Position numbers and translations under genes: made by a program. From Myxococcales bacterium (GTDB lineage: Bacteria; Myxococcota_A; Polyangia; Polyangiales; Polyangiaceae), in contig JAAFHV010000083.1 of NCBI GenBank assembly GCA_013297655.1, positions 1 to 33,329 of the forward strand: a stretch of DNA of 33,329 nt. The letters are read 5' to 3'. Below the pieces are notes generated by a model. It was not told the origin of the DNA. It searched no databases and worked only from the letters and a program-made list of their open reading frames with translations. The stretch's first letter is position 1; every line of letters starts with the position of its first letter. Below, one piece after another: positions 1 through 6,770 of the stretch.

Positions 1-178
1 GGGCAGGACCGGAAACCTCCTCGTCCAGGCGCTGGGCGAGCACGGCGCGACGGTGGCCACGTGCGACCATTGGCGCGCGACCTACCGCGTGGGCAAGGGC
101 GGGGGTAGGACGCTGCGGGTGAAGGACCTTCGCGAGCTTGGCGCGGATGAGGTGGACGCAGAGGGAGAGGTGCTGTGA
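1..178 (+). CDS. Hypothetical protein, C-terminal fragment (5' end outside window)
   Basis: An open frame enters from the left edge (first full codon at base 2) and gives 58 residues before a TGA at 176-178. Third codon positions are strongly G/C, as in neighbouring genes, which supports real coding. The fragment is mildly basic in the middle (a glycine-rich GKGGGR stretch) and acidic at the end (DEVDAEGEVL). I recognise no domain. Its stop overlaps the ATG of the next gene by one base (TGATG), so the plus-strand genes here look like one translation-coupled unit. The bases just before the stop (GGGAGAGG) double as a Shine-Dalgarno sequence for the next gene. Confidence 0.6.
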   Translation, partial: GRTGNLLVQALGEHGATVATCDHWRATYRVGKGGGRTLRVKDLRELGADEVDAEGEVL

Positions 179-645
179 TGGGAATCAGCATTACGATCGG
201 CAACGCAGTGCCGAAGATGGCAGACGAAGACGACGACCCGGACGACCGCTCGCCGCGGTGGGAGGTCGTTGGTGGAGAGTCGCCCGATGCCCCGTCGTTT
301 TTTGGTGAGGAGGCGAGCAGCACGCGCAGCCCGAGCTACGGGCAGTGGGCCCAGTTCTGCCGCTCCGTCGGCCTGGTCGGCCTCATGGGGGAAAACGGGA
401 CGCTCGTGCCATCGCACCCCGGCGTAGCTATCCTTCGCCCGTCGGACCTTGCAGCGGTCCGCGAAGCGCTCCACGCGTGGCGCGCGAGGCCATGGCCGAA
501 TCCGGAACGAATCGCGGGGTTCAACGAGTACGACGCCGAGACAGACCCGCGCCTAGACGGCAACCAAGCGCGTTTGCTCTGGCTCGAATTCTGGATCGAC
601 TGGGCGCTGAAAAACTGCGAGCATCCCGCGATGGGGAACACGTGA
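178..645 (+). CDS. Hypothetical phage protein
   Basis: A 155-residue soluble protein with no signal peptide or membrane segment. The N-terminus (MGISITIGNAVPK) is of a kind I associate with small conserved phage proteins of unknown role. It is followed by a very acidic stretch (EDDDPDD, residues about 18-24) and a C-terminal half rich in Trp and Arg. I chose the ATG at 178 because it follows a purine-rich GGGAGAGG and overlaps the upstream stop by one base; a GTG directly before it at 175 is the alternative. The 3' end overlaps the next gene (GTGA at 642-645). No function can be assigned. Confidence 0.65.
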   Translation: MGISITIGNAVPKMADEDDDPDDRSPRWEVVGGESPDAPSFFGEEASSTRSPSYGQWAQFCRSVGLVGLMGENGTLVPSHPGVAILRPSDLAAVREALHAWRARPWPNPERIAGFNEYDAETDPRLDGNQARLLWLEFWIDWALKNCEHPAMGNT

Positions 646-1256
646 TCGCCGCGCTCTTCGTCGCCATGGGAGGCGCTTACTACGAGCTCGCGGGCGTCGA
701 CCCTTGGGACGAGGAGCGCGACGCCCGAACGTATGCCGGGCCGGACGCCGTGGTGGCGCACCCGCCTTGCCAGCGCTGGGGCCGCTACTGGTTCGGCGGC
801 CCGAGCGTGAAGGTCCGCCGCGAGCTCGGCGCCGACGAGGGCTGCTTCGCCTCGGCTCTCGCCTCGGTGCGACGCTGGGGCGGCGTGCTGGAGCACCCGG
901 CACACACGCACGCGTGGGCCGCGTTCGGCCTGCCGCGTCCCGACCGGGCCGGAGGGTGGACCGAGGCGGACGCGCACGGCGGGCGTGCATGCCACGTGGA
1001 GCAGGGCCACTATGGCCACCGAGCCCGCAAAGCCACGTGGCTCTACGCGGTCTCGGCTGCCCCACTGCCTGCCCTGGCATGGGGCCCGAGCTCGGCACGC
1101 GCGCGCCTCGACGTGGGGTACCACTCCGCGCAGGAGCGGCGTGAGCGCCCGCGGGTGCTGGCCGAGCCGCGGCTTTCGGCCCGCGAGAACCTGGCCACCC
1201 CGCACGACTTCCGCGACGTGCTCATCGCCATCGCGCGCGGAGCTCACTCCACCTGA
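642..1256 (+). CDS. Small cytosine-C5 DNA methyltransferase-like protein
   Basis: A 204-residue protein starting at a GTG that overlaps the upstream stop (GTGA). What I see: PPCQ at residues 41-44 after a hydrophobic strand (DAVVAHPPCQRW), like the catalytic Pro-Cys loop (motif IV) of C5 methyltransferases; GGVLEHPA at 80-87, in the place of the ENV motif; and YGHRARKATWLY at 124-135, similar to the Q-R-R region (motif VIII). A glycine-containing strand and turn at 7-20 could be a shortened motif I. Proteins of this compact type occur in phages, usually as hypotheticals. It is about half the length of typical enzymes and lacks an obvious target-recognition domain, so it may be a minimal, non-methylating or modified-base enzyme. 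Its last 13 bases overlap the convergent minus-strand gene. Confidence 0.55.
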   Translation: MIAALFVAMGGAYYELAGVDPWDEERDARTYAGPDAVVAHPPCQRWGRYWFGGPSVKVRRELGADEGCFASALASVRRWGGVLEHPAHTHAWAAFGLPRPDRAGGWTEADAHGGRACHVEQGHYGHRARKATWLYAVSAAPLPALAWGPSSARARLDVGYHSAQERRERPRVLAEPRLSARENLATPHDFRDVLIAIARGAHST

Positions 1257-1780
1257 ACGCGATACGGCCGCAGCACGGACCATCCCACGCGACGAACGAG
1301 GCGTAACCCCTGGGAGTAATCCCCGGGGTACGTCTCGTCGTGGCTCGTGCGTCCGCGTTCGATCGGCTCGCCGGTGAGGAGGTGCCACCCGTAGAGGTCG
1401 AGGCGGCCATCGTGCAGCACGAAGTCCTTGCCAGTGCCGGAGAGGAGCCGGAAGTCACGGCCCGCGATTTGAGCCTCGACGCGTCGCCGGTGATCGGCGA
1501 TGGCCTCGGGGCTCTGTCCGTTGGCGTAGTCGTTCGGCACGCGGGTGAGGCGCCACGGGTCAAGGCGCACGTCCGATGCCCGCCAGATGGCCTCTACGAG
1601 GGACCGCGATGGGATCTCGCACTCCCACGCGTCGGCGGTCGCGAGCACGTCACGGAGGGCAATGGGCTGCACCATGACCGGCGCGACGAACCAATCCACG
1701 CCATCGCAGGGGACGACGGGCCACGTCTCGACGGGGCCCTCGGGGGATGTGAGGGAGCCGAGCGCGGCGATGGGCCTCAC
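1244..1780 (-). CDS. Conserved phage hypothetical protein next to the endolysin
   Basis: A 178-residue soluble protein and the last gene of the long minus-strand operon. The start is a GTG at 1780 that overlaps the endolysin stop (GTGA). The C-terminal half carries a run resembling a conserved motif I have seen in uncharacterised bacterial and phage proteins: LDLYGWHLLTGEPI followed by a His/Tyr/Asp-Tyr-Ser segment (HDETYPGDYSQGLRLV, residues about 145-162). The spaced His, Tyr and Asp residues look like an active or metal site, and the position after the endolysin would suit an accessory lysis or wall-acting role, but that is inference. No signal peptide or membrane segment is present. The gene ends head-on against the plus-strand gene with no visible hairpin terminator between them. 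Confidence 0.6.
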   Translation of the reverse strand: MRPIAALGSLTSPEGPVETWPVVPCDGVDWFVAPVMVQPIALRDVLATADAWECEIPSRSLVEAIWRASDVRLDPWRLTRVPNDYANGQSPEAIADHRRRVEAQIAGRDFRLLSGTGKDFVLHDGRLDLYGWHLLTGEPIERGRTSHDETYPGDYSQGLRLVRRVGWSVLRPYRVQVE

Positions 1781-2454
1781 GCGTCCTCGTCGTAGCGGTG
1801 GAAGGGCTCGCCCATGGCGAGGAGGTGCGTGGTCTCGCGATACGCAACCTCGTCGCGAACGGCCGCGCGCTGCGCGTTATTCCAATCGACGATGTGATCT
1901 CCGTGCGCCACGGATCCGATCGTGTTCTCGTTCGGCTCGACGGGCACGAGGTCGACCCAATCGGCCTCACGCATCCATTCGGCGTGGAGGTGCCGCATCG
2001 AGCCCGCGTACGCCTCGAGCGGGGCTGTGAAGTACCCGCGCCGCTTCAGCTCCGTCGCGAACGCGGTGGGGTCGCCGGAGAGCAGCGCGGGCCATGCGTT
2101 GTCGTACTTCCGACGCAGGAACGCGAGGTGATGCGCCATCCCTTCCGCGAGCGACGCGAACGCGCGGAACCACGTTTGCGGGTGCGGGGGTTGGAACGTG
2201 TGGAGGACGCCGTCGATGTACTCGGTGGTGTTCGGGAGCATGGTGAACGGCACGCCTGCCGCGGCCTGCGCGGGAGTGCATTTCACGTTGCCGATGTTGT
2301 TGTTCCAGCACGCGGATCCGCGCCCAGTCTCGAGCGCCCATTGCGCCCAGATGATGCCGGCGGCGGCGCGGGTGATCGACGGGTCGGCCTCGCGGATGGC
2401 GGCGGCTAGCTCGTCGGTCGTGCACGTGGTGCGGGTGAGGGGAACGGCGCCCAT
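1777..2454 (-). CDS. Endolysin, glucosaminidase (GH73-like)
   Basis: A 225-residue protein predicted to cut peptidoglycan glycan strands during lysis. Residues about 15-130 look like the lysozyme-like fold of FlgJ/GH73 N-acetylglucosaminidases: a helical start (TTDELAAAIREADPSI), then QWALETGRG with the probable catalytic Glu, NNNIGNVK typical of the family, a hydrophobic/aromatic core (TWFRAFASLAEGMAHHLAFL) and the GDPTAFATELKRRGYFT segment. There is no signal peptide, so export would need a holin. The C-terminal 70 residues are unassigned. The ATG at 2454 overlaps the upstream stop (TGATG); a TTG one codon earlier is less likely. The lipoprotein at 2779-3027 and the membrane proteins at 6128-6684 are likely lysis partners. 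Confidence 0.75.
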   Translation of the reverse strand: MGAVPLTRTTCTTDELAAAIREADPSITRAAAGIIWAQWALETGRGSACWNNNIGNVKCTPAQAAAGVPFTMLPNTTEYIDGVLHTFQPPHPQTWFRAFASLAEGMAHHLAFLRRKYDNAWPALLSGDPTAFATELKRRGYFTAPLEAYAGSMRHLHAEWMREADWVDLVPVEPNENTIGSVAHGDHIVDWNNAQRAAVRDEVAYRETTHLLAMGEPFHRYDEDA

Positions 2455-2618
2455 CAATCCTCCACCAGGTCAGGAAACTTGGCCTTGGCCCTGTCGCTCG
2501 CAAGAGACTCGATGGACGCGGCCAGCGCATCGTCGAGGCCTCCCCCGGTGGCGATCGATTCGCCCGCGGCGATGCCGGCCTTGAACAGCGCGAAGGCGAT
2601 TTGCTCGGCGAGGCTCAT
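2454..2618 (-). CDS. Small hypothetical protein
   Basis: A 54-residue protein, mostly one amphipathic helix followed by an acidic tail (FPDLVED). The N-terminal segment (MSLAEQIAFALFKAGIAAGESIATGGG) is mildly hydrophobic but too polar for a convincing membrane span. The ATG at 2618 overlaps the upstream stop (ATGA), so I reject a longer frame reading back to 2687. It sits between a lipoprotein cluster and the endolysin, so a lysis-accessory role is possible, but nothing in the sequence proves it. Confidence 0.55.
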   Translation of the reverse strand: MSLAEQIAFALFKAGIAAGESIATGGGLDDALAASIESLASDRAKAKFPDLVED

Positions 2619-2782
2619 GCCATCACCGTCACGCTCTGTACGTTGGCGTGCACGGTTACCACGGGCGCGCCCAACTCCTCCGACCACGTCACCGAATCGA
2701 CCGCGTAGCCCCGCGCCTCAGCCTCGCGGCGAGCGCCCTCGCATTGCTCTGCCTTCGTAGCCTTCTTCCGCTTTTTGCTCAT
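2615..2782 (-). CDS. Small basic hypothetical protein
   Basis: A 55-residue protein with a lysine-rich start (MSKKRKKATKAEQ), a helix rich in Glu and Arg, and a C-terminal stretch predicted as beta strands (APVVTVHANVQSVTVMA). The ATG at 2782 overlaps the stop of the lipoprotein gene (ATGA), and the stop overlaps the next start the same way. The basic N-terminus could bind nucleic acid or acidic lipid, but no family is recognised. Its size and junctions support a real coupled gene. Confidence 0.55.
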   Translation of the reverse strand: MSKKRKKATKAEQCEGARREAEARGYAVDSVTWSEELGAPVVTVHANVQSVTVMA

Positions 2783-3027
2783 GGCTTGCACCTCCCTCGG
2801 TACTCCCGGCCGTACTCCCTCGCGACGCGCACCCTGCACGCCACGTATTCCTGACACGTCTTGGCCCCCGACTCGCAAAGCTGGAGCTCACCCGCGTAGG
2901 CCGCCGCGTTGCTCGCTGGGGGCGGCAGGCATCCGGTCACGAGCCACGCGATCGCGGCCACGACGAACGCCAGCGCGCAGCATCCCAGGATGACGTTCCA
3001 AGCGGAGCGATCGGTGAACAGGATCAT
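2779..3027 (-). CDS. Small lipoprotein, possible outer-membrane spanin (Rz1-like)
   Basis: An 82-residue protein with a hydrophobic segment at residues about 10-31 ending in a lipobox-like LVTGC (Cys33), followed by a proline-rich LPPPAS and a short Cys-containing soluble part (four further cysteines). Small proline-rich lipoproteins near an endolysin are typical of Rz1-type o-spanins, which link inner and outer membranes at lysis in Gram-negative hosts. Against this, the signal is longer than usual and no Rz partner gene overlaps it. A cysteine-stabilised membrane protein is the alternative. It starts at the ATG at 3027 and overlaps the next gene by four bases. Confidence 0.5.
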   Translation of the reverse strand: MILFTDRSAWNVILGCCALAFVVAAIAWLVTGCLPPPASNAAAYAGELQLCESGAKTCQEYVACRVRVAREYGREYRGRCKP

Positions 3028-3036
3028 GCCATCACC

Positions 3037-3690
3037 TTAGCCCGGCCAGAACGGATTGACCAATGGAGCTACGCGTGCCGAGCGCGTATCCGGACCCACC
3101 ACGCGCGGCGACATCGCCCCCGGGTAGAGCGGAGCCACGCGCACGGCGAACGCGTCCACGGTCTGCACGTCCGGGTAGAACGAGGCCTCGAGCGGCGCGA
3201 CCCTGACGGAGAGGTCGAGCGCGATCGGAGGCTCGCCGATCCGCGCGTCGCCGGCCGTGCTCGGGGTGACCTCCCCGGCGCCCGTGCCGGTGATGAGGAC
3301 GGCGCCCGTGCCCGCCGTGGACGGGTCGATGATCCCCGCGCCCGTGCCGGCAACGCGCGACGTAGCGGTGCCGCTCGTGCCGGGCGTGATGGAGCCAGCC
3401 CCGACACCCGCCACTCGAACGCCGGCGCTGCCCGAGGTGGAAGGCGCGATCGTGCCGGCGCCCGTGCCCGCGACGCGGACGCCAGCCGCGCCGAGGGTCG
3501 CAGGCGTGACGGTGCCGGCACCGGTGCCCGCAACGCGGACGCCAGCCGCGCCGAGGGTCGCAGGCGTGACGGTGCCGGCACCGGTGCCCGCAACGCGGAC
3601 GGTCGCGGTGCCAGACGTGGCAGGGTCGATCGTGGCACTCCCGGTGCCAGTGATTCCCCCGCCAACCTGCAACGCGAGCAGAAGCGACAT
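3037..3690 (-). CDS. Tandem-repeat virion-type protein (seven 20-residue repeats)
   Basis: A 217-residue protein. After a short hydrophobic N-terminus (MSLLLALQVGGG) come seven consecutive 20-residue repeats of the pattern [V/I]xGTGAGxxxPxTxGxAxVR. Two of them are identical at the DNA level. The last third contains three spaced RVAPL motifs (VRVAPLEASFYP, VRVAPLYPGA, ARVAPLVNPFWP), a second type of repeat. The regular Gly/Thr/Val periodicity suggests stacked beta turns, as in fibre shafts or surface appendages. It lies between fibre-like genes and lysis genes. A strong GGAGGTGAT precedes the ATG at 3690. No named family is recognised; a structural, exposed role is inferred. Copy number could vary by slippage or recombination. 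Confidence 0.65.
   Translation of the reverse strand: MSLLLALQVGGGITGTGSATIDPATSGTATVRVAGTGAGTVTPATLGAAGVRVAGTGAGTVTPATLGAAGVRVAGTGAGTIAPSTSGSAGVRVAGVGAGSITPGTSGTATSRVAGTGAGIIDPSTAGTGAVLITGTGAGEVTPSTAGDARIGEPPIALDLSVRVAPLEASFYPDVQTVDAFAVRVAPLYPGAMSPRVVGPDTRSARVAPLVNPFWPG
3241..3660. repeat. Seven-unit 60-bp tandem repeat
   Basis: Seven units of exactly 60 bp run end to end in phase with the reading frame of the repeat protein. Units 3481-3540 and 3541-3600 are identical base for base, indicating a recent duplication or gene conversion, while the others are diverged. There are no unique spacers, so this is an intragenic coding repeat and not a CRISPR array. Confidence 0.95.
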
Positions 3691-3718
3691 CGACCATCAC
3701 CTCCGCTCGCGCGTGCCT

Positions 3719-5158
3719 TTATTGCCAGTACGATTCGACGCGGACCGTCCCGCGGAAGATTTCTGTCGCCGTCGCCGTGCCGATCGGGACCTTCAAAATG
3801 ATGTGGACGAACTCTCCCGGGTTGACCACCAAGGGCTCGAAGTTGGCGACCACGGGAGCCGCCACACCGCCGACCGGCGCCGCGACCTGGAGGGCCTGAA
3901 TGCCTAGCGCGATGCGGCGCGGCGCCTTCGTGGCCGCACCTTCCGCGGTGGCCAGAGAAACGGCCGTGGAGCCGATGCCCAGCGACCACTGTAGGACCGT
4001 TGCGGTAGTCGCGACCGCGACCACCGTGTTGAACGTGTCGATCGAGACGCCGGTGATGTAGAGCTGGCGCCCCGTGATGGCCGCCGTCGCTGCCGGCACC
4101 TGATAGGCGAAGAGCGCGAAGTCCGTTTCCGCTCCGGCCGGCGCCGCGAACTGGAATTGCCCGCCGAGGGTGGTGTAACCGGCAGCGGTGTTCGAGAGCG
4201 TCGCCGTCGCGGGGGCGGCAGAGTTGGCCATGTTGGCCGTCGAGCCCTGGGTCATACCCGAGGCGCCCTGGATGCCCATAAGGCCCATGCCGGCCATCTG
4301 CGCCGACCAGGGTTTGCTCGAGTGGAAGTCGGCAAGGCTGACCGTGATGTCAGACACGCGCACGCCGGTCGCCGTCGACGGCGCCGAGGCCTTGTTGTAG
4401 ACGCGGGCGGCGATGGGGGTAGACCCGCTAGCGAGCGGCTGCCCGTTCGCAGATGGGATCGCCAGCGTCGCCATAAGCACGTCGTCGATCCAGAATTCCA
4501 CCGTGCGCTCGCCAACAGCGACTAGGTATTTGTGCATCACGTTGAACGAAGGGAGCGCAGCAAATGCCGCGGTCGCCGTTTCGCTCGCGTTGTTGCACGC
4601 GACGCCGGTCATCACGCCATCGTTGATCCTGAAAAACACGCCATCGAGCAGCGCCGCCGTCGTCGCCGCGGCGACATCGAAGAAGCCGATTTCGATCACG
4701 GTGTTCGTGACGGGTACCGCGGTGTGGAGCGCCGTGACCTCGCCGTAAAGGGTGCCCGCGCCGTACACGGGATATCGTGCATACGACTTGAGCATCGCGC
4801 CCGTGGATAGGGTCGTGATGTTCGTGCCGTTCAGGAGCGCGCCGGATTGGTTGTTGACCACCGTCATGGTCGTGAGGATGTGCGCCCAGTTCCCCGAGTT
4901 CTGCGCCGCGGCGTTGAACGTCTCCGACATCAGCAGCGTATCGATGCCCGTGCGAAGTCGGTAATCGTTCGACGTCTCAGGGGACCTGAGGGTTACCGCG
5001 CCGGTAATGATCCCCGGGTCGTTCTCGGAGAACATCCGAACGCCGCCGATATTGGCCGGCGTTTGAGTGAGCGCGACGCATACGGGGTTGCCGTCCGCGT
5101 CCGCCTTAACTTCCGCGGTGAGACCAGACCCGCCGCCCTCGAATCGAATGCCGCCCAT
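3719..5158 (-). CDS. Large virion-surface/fibre-like protein with lectin-like segment
   Basis: A 479-residue protein rich in Ala, Thr, Gly and Val. Residues about 75-290 resemble a concanavalin/LamG-like beta sandwich: an ETFN opening strand, GVFFRINDG in the middle, and VEFWIDDVLMATL (220-232), which is typical of such folds. A glycine/methionine-rich linker follows (MAGMGLMGIQGASGM, about 287-301), then a second beta-rich domain ending in PGEFVHIILKVP. I have seen similar uncharacterised proteins in environmental phages, and I infer a receptor-binding or surface protein. It has a good AGGAGAG ribosome-binding site before the ATG at 5158. Its place at the 3' end of the fibre cluster fits. 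The exact location on the virion is unknown. Confidence 0.6.
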   Translation of the reverse strand: MGGIRFEGGGSGLTAEVKADADGNPVCVALTQTPANIGGVRMFSENDPGIITGAVTLRSPETSNDYRLRTGIDTLLMSETFNAAAQNSGNWAHILTTMTVVNNQSGALLNGTNITTLSTGAMLKSYARYPVYGAGTLYGEVTALHTAVPVTNTVIEIGFFDVAAATTAALLDGVFFRINDGVMTGVACNNASETATAAFAALPSFNVMHKYLVAVGERTVEFWIDDVLMATLAIPSANGQPLASGSTPIAARVYNKASAPSTATGVRVSDITVSLADFHSSKPWSAQMAGMGLMGIQGASGMTQGSTANMANSAAPATATLSNTAAGYTTLGGQFQFAAPAGAETDFALFAYQVPAATAAITGRQLYITGVSIDTFNTVVAVATTATVLQWSLGIGSTAVSLATAEGAATKAPRRIALGIQALQVAAPVGGVAAPVVANFEPLVVNPGEFVHIILKVPIGTATATEIFRGTVRVESYWQ

Positions 5159-5167
5159 GATGCTCTC

Positions 5168-5443
5168 CTAGGTCCAAACCCAGCGGACCTTAAACGTACC
5201 CGTCAGGGTCCATTCGCAGCTCGCGTAAATGGTGAATCCGGTTGCCGCCGTGGGGACCCCGCAGCGCAGAACGATGGGCACGATGGCGTGCTCTTCCAGG
5301 TTGTGATCGGCCGTGGTCTCGGCCATCAGGAACGCCTCGACGAACGACGTCGCCAGGATGGCGGCTTGGCCGGTGATCGCGAGCTCGGCGGTGTTCCCGC
5401 CAGGCCACGCGCCGAAGTCGATCGTGGCGACGTCCGTGGCCAC
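5168..5443 (-). CDS. Small beta-rich phage protein
   Basis: A 91-residue protein starting at a GTG (5443) that overlaps the TAG of the upstream gene by one base. The sequence alternates polar and hydrophobic residues (ATIDFGAWPGGNTAELAI, then FTIYASCEWTLTGTFKVRWVW), suggesting a compact beta sandwich ending on an aromatic strand. It has no signal or membrane segment. It is coupled to the next two upstream small beta proteins, and the three probably work together as virion or fibre-associated components. I recognise no named family. Confidence 0.55.
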   Translation of the reverse strand: MATDVATIDFGAWPGGNTAELAITGQAAILATSFVEAFLMAETTADHNLEEHAIVPIVLRCGVPTAATGFTIYASCEWTLTGTFKVRWVWT

Positions 5444-5835
5444 TACGCACCGCCCTGGGTGAACGTCTTGGCGGTGATGGTGACCTGCTGCCCGATCGCG
5501 ACGTTCACGTTGTCTACGATGATGTCGGCGGCGCTCGCTGCCACGGTGCCCTGTTCGTGGCACGTGGCGCCTGCCTTGATGCGGTAGTGCCCGAGCACGC
5601 CGGCCGCGGAGGCGTTCGCCTGCCACGTGCCTAGGAGCGACTTCACGCCCGAAGCGGCGGCGCCCATCCAGTCGGACGGGAGCGTCATGCTCACGAGGAG
5701 CGTTCCCGAGTCGGCCGTAGCGCACGTCGCCGGAGGCGCGCCGCTGCGCATCTCGAGCGTCGGCGACGGTCCAATCGTGGACTCGTATTGATCGGCCATC
5801 GCGTTGCGCACGGGGATCGAAAGCTGGACGGTCAT
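5443..5835 (-). CDS. Conserved phage structural-type hypothetical protein
   Basis: A 130-residue protein with the pattern MTVQLSIPVRNAMADQYES, LEMRSGAPPATCATADSGTLL, LPSDWM and a C-terminal VAIGQQVTITAKTF. This matches my memory of a widespread small phage protein usually left as hypothetical and found beside tail-fibre or neck genes. The middle (GTWQANASAAGVLGHYRIKAGATCHEQGTV) looks like an immunoglobulin-like or jelly-roll beta domain. The ATG at 5835 overlaps the upstream stop by four bases. Probably a virion component; exact role unknown. Confidence 0.6.
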   Translation of the reverse strand: MTVQLSIPVRNAMADQYESTIGPSPTLEMRSGAPPATCATADSGTLLVSMTLPSDWMGAAASGVKSLLGTWQANASAAGVLGHYRIKAGATCHEQGTVAASAADIIVDNVNVAIGQQVTITAKTFTQGGA

Positions 5836-6131
5836 CCGAATTCTCCTAGGACCTGCATGACAACGGTTTCGCTACGACGGGTCGCGCCCCCAGCGGTGCA
5901 GCGCACGTAGGCGCGCCACGCGCCCGCGCCGACGATGTCCGTCGACAGGGTCTCGTAATCGATCGTCACCTCGAGCGCCGACTGGGCGGTGATGGAGGCG
6001 ACGAATTCGGAGCGCGCACCCTGCGGCGACTCCACCACGATCACCGGGGCCGTCGCCGCGGACGGGTCGAACTCGTCGTTCGGGCCGAGCCGGAACCGGA
6101 TGATCTGCCCGGCGAGCCCCGAGTAAATCAC
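5832..6131 (-). CDS. Small beta-sandwich-like phage protein
   Basis: A 99-residue protein with alternating strands (GQIIRFRLGPND, APVIVVESPQG, LEVTIDYETL, GAWRAYVRCT, SETVVMQVLG) that read like an Ig-like or carbohydrate-binding fold. It has no signal or membrane span. It overlaps both neighbours by four bases. Together with 5168-5443 and 5443-5835 it forms a trio of small beta proteins between the membrane/lysis genes and the large fibre-like gene. A virion-surface or adaptor role is inferred from composition and context only. Confidence 0.55.
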   Translation of the reverse strand: MIYSGLAGQIIRFRLGPNDEFDPSAATAPVIVVESPQGARSEFVASITAQSALEVTIDYETLSTDIVGAGAWRAYVRCTAGGATRRSETVVMQVLGEFG

Positions 6132-6427
6132 GGCACGGCCCGCGCGGTTTGCACGACGTCATCGGAGACGGGGCGCCCATCCCGGTAGCACCCTGCGATC
6201 ATGACCGAGGCCATCGCCGCGCACGCGAGAATGGAGATCACGGAGAGCACGAGGGGGACCGGAGCGCGCGCACCTACGTAGGTCTGCGCCACGACGTGAC
6301 GCCGCGTGGCCTTCGCGTCGGCGGCGACGTCATCGAGCTTGGTCTCGAGGCGCATCGTGATGCGCACGAGGGTCTGCCTGTCTTGGTCGACCTGCGCCCG
6401 CCACACGGGGGTCGGCTCGTTGCTCAT
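6128..6427 (-). CDS. Coiled-coil protein with one membrane span, possible holin or spanin
   Basis: A 99-residue protein. Residues 1-50 form a charged, heptad-like helix (QDRQTLVRITMRLETKLDDVAADAKATRRHV), followed by one strong hydrophobic segment at about 56-80 (PLVLSVISILACAAMASVMIAGC), then a short polar tail. The design, a soluble coiled coil followed by one span, resembles XhlA-type and some class III holins, and also hypothetical phage membrane proteins in lysis cassettes. It overlaps the next membrane-protein gene by four bases. The Cys at the end of the span is not an N-terminal lipobox. Holin function is inferred, not shown. Confidence 0.5.
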   Translation of the reverse strand: MSNEPTPVWRAQVDQDRQTLVRITMRLETKLDDVAADAKATRRHVVAQTYVGARAPVPLVLSVISILACAAMASVMIAGCYRDGRPVSDDVVQTARAVP

Positions 6428-6684
6428 TTGTGGTCCCCCAAGGCGCTCGCGATGGACCGGAAAATCTCGGCCAGCGCCGACATGATGACGACCGTCAACG
6501 CGACGATTTCGGCGATGCGCGAACGCATCGCCTTGCGCTCGACCAGCGCCTCCCGCTTGTCGGCCTCCTCCTCGCGTCGTCGAAGCTCCGCCGCGTCGGT
6601 GACGTGGACCTCGCGCGGGGCGGGCACGGTGGGGACGACCGCGGCGAGCTCGCCGGACTTCGTTTTCGGGGGGCCTGGAAACAT
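6424..6684 (-). CDS. Single-span membrane protein, possible holin
   Basis: An 86-residue protein with a proline-rich start, a very charged helix (ELRRREEEADKREALVERKAMRSR, about 33-56) and a hydrophobic helix (IAEIVALTVVIMSALAEIF, about 57-75) near the C-terminus. It lies directly upstream of another coiled-coil plus single-span protein and overlaps it by four bases. The pair may form a holin/antiholin or holin/spanin set. It starts at the ATG at 6684 with CAGGAGCG upstream. A long hairpin (6711-6757) lies just before this gene and may separate it from the upstream fibre transcript. Confidence 0.5.
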   Translation of the reverse strand: MFPGPPKTKSGELAAVVPTVPAPREVHVTDAAELRRREEEADKREALVERKAMRSRIAEIVALTVVIMSALAEIFRSIASALGDHK

Positions 6685-6710
6685 GGTCGCTCCTGAGGGA
6701 ATAGTGGGCC

Positions 6711-6757
6711 GCGCAGCGCCGCGGGGGAGGGTGGGGAGGATACCCGCGGCGCTACGC
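6711..6757 (-). terminator. Long intergenic hairpin, possible terminator or processing site
   Basis: Arms at 6711-6725 and 6743-6757 are complementary over 15 positions with one C/T difference (a G-U pair in one orientation); the loop is 17 bases. It sits in the 86-bp gap between the zinc-ribbon gene (stop at 6771) and the membrane-protein gene (start at 6684), the longest clear gap inside the operon. There is no U-tract after the stem in either direction, so an ordinary intrinsic terminator is not proven. It could be an attenuator, an mRNA-stability stem or an RNase processing site. Confidence 0.5.
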
Positions 6758-6770
6758 TACCCGGGGGACG

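Noticed and set aside
1244-1300. Bidirectional terminator between the convergent operons
   Set aside because: The two genes overlap by 13 bases and no stable stem followed by a T-run was found nearby.
3241-3660. CRISPR array
   Set aside because: The 60-bp units are adjacent with no variable spacers and lie in frame inside a gene.
3257-3907. Long plus-strand reading frame across the repeat region
   Set aside because: It is the mirror of the 60-bp coding repeats; the minus-strand frame has a strong ribosome-binding site and fits the operon, while this one cuts across two minus-strand genes.
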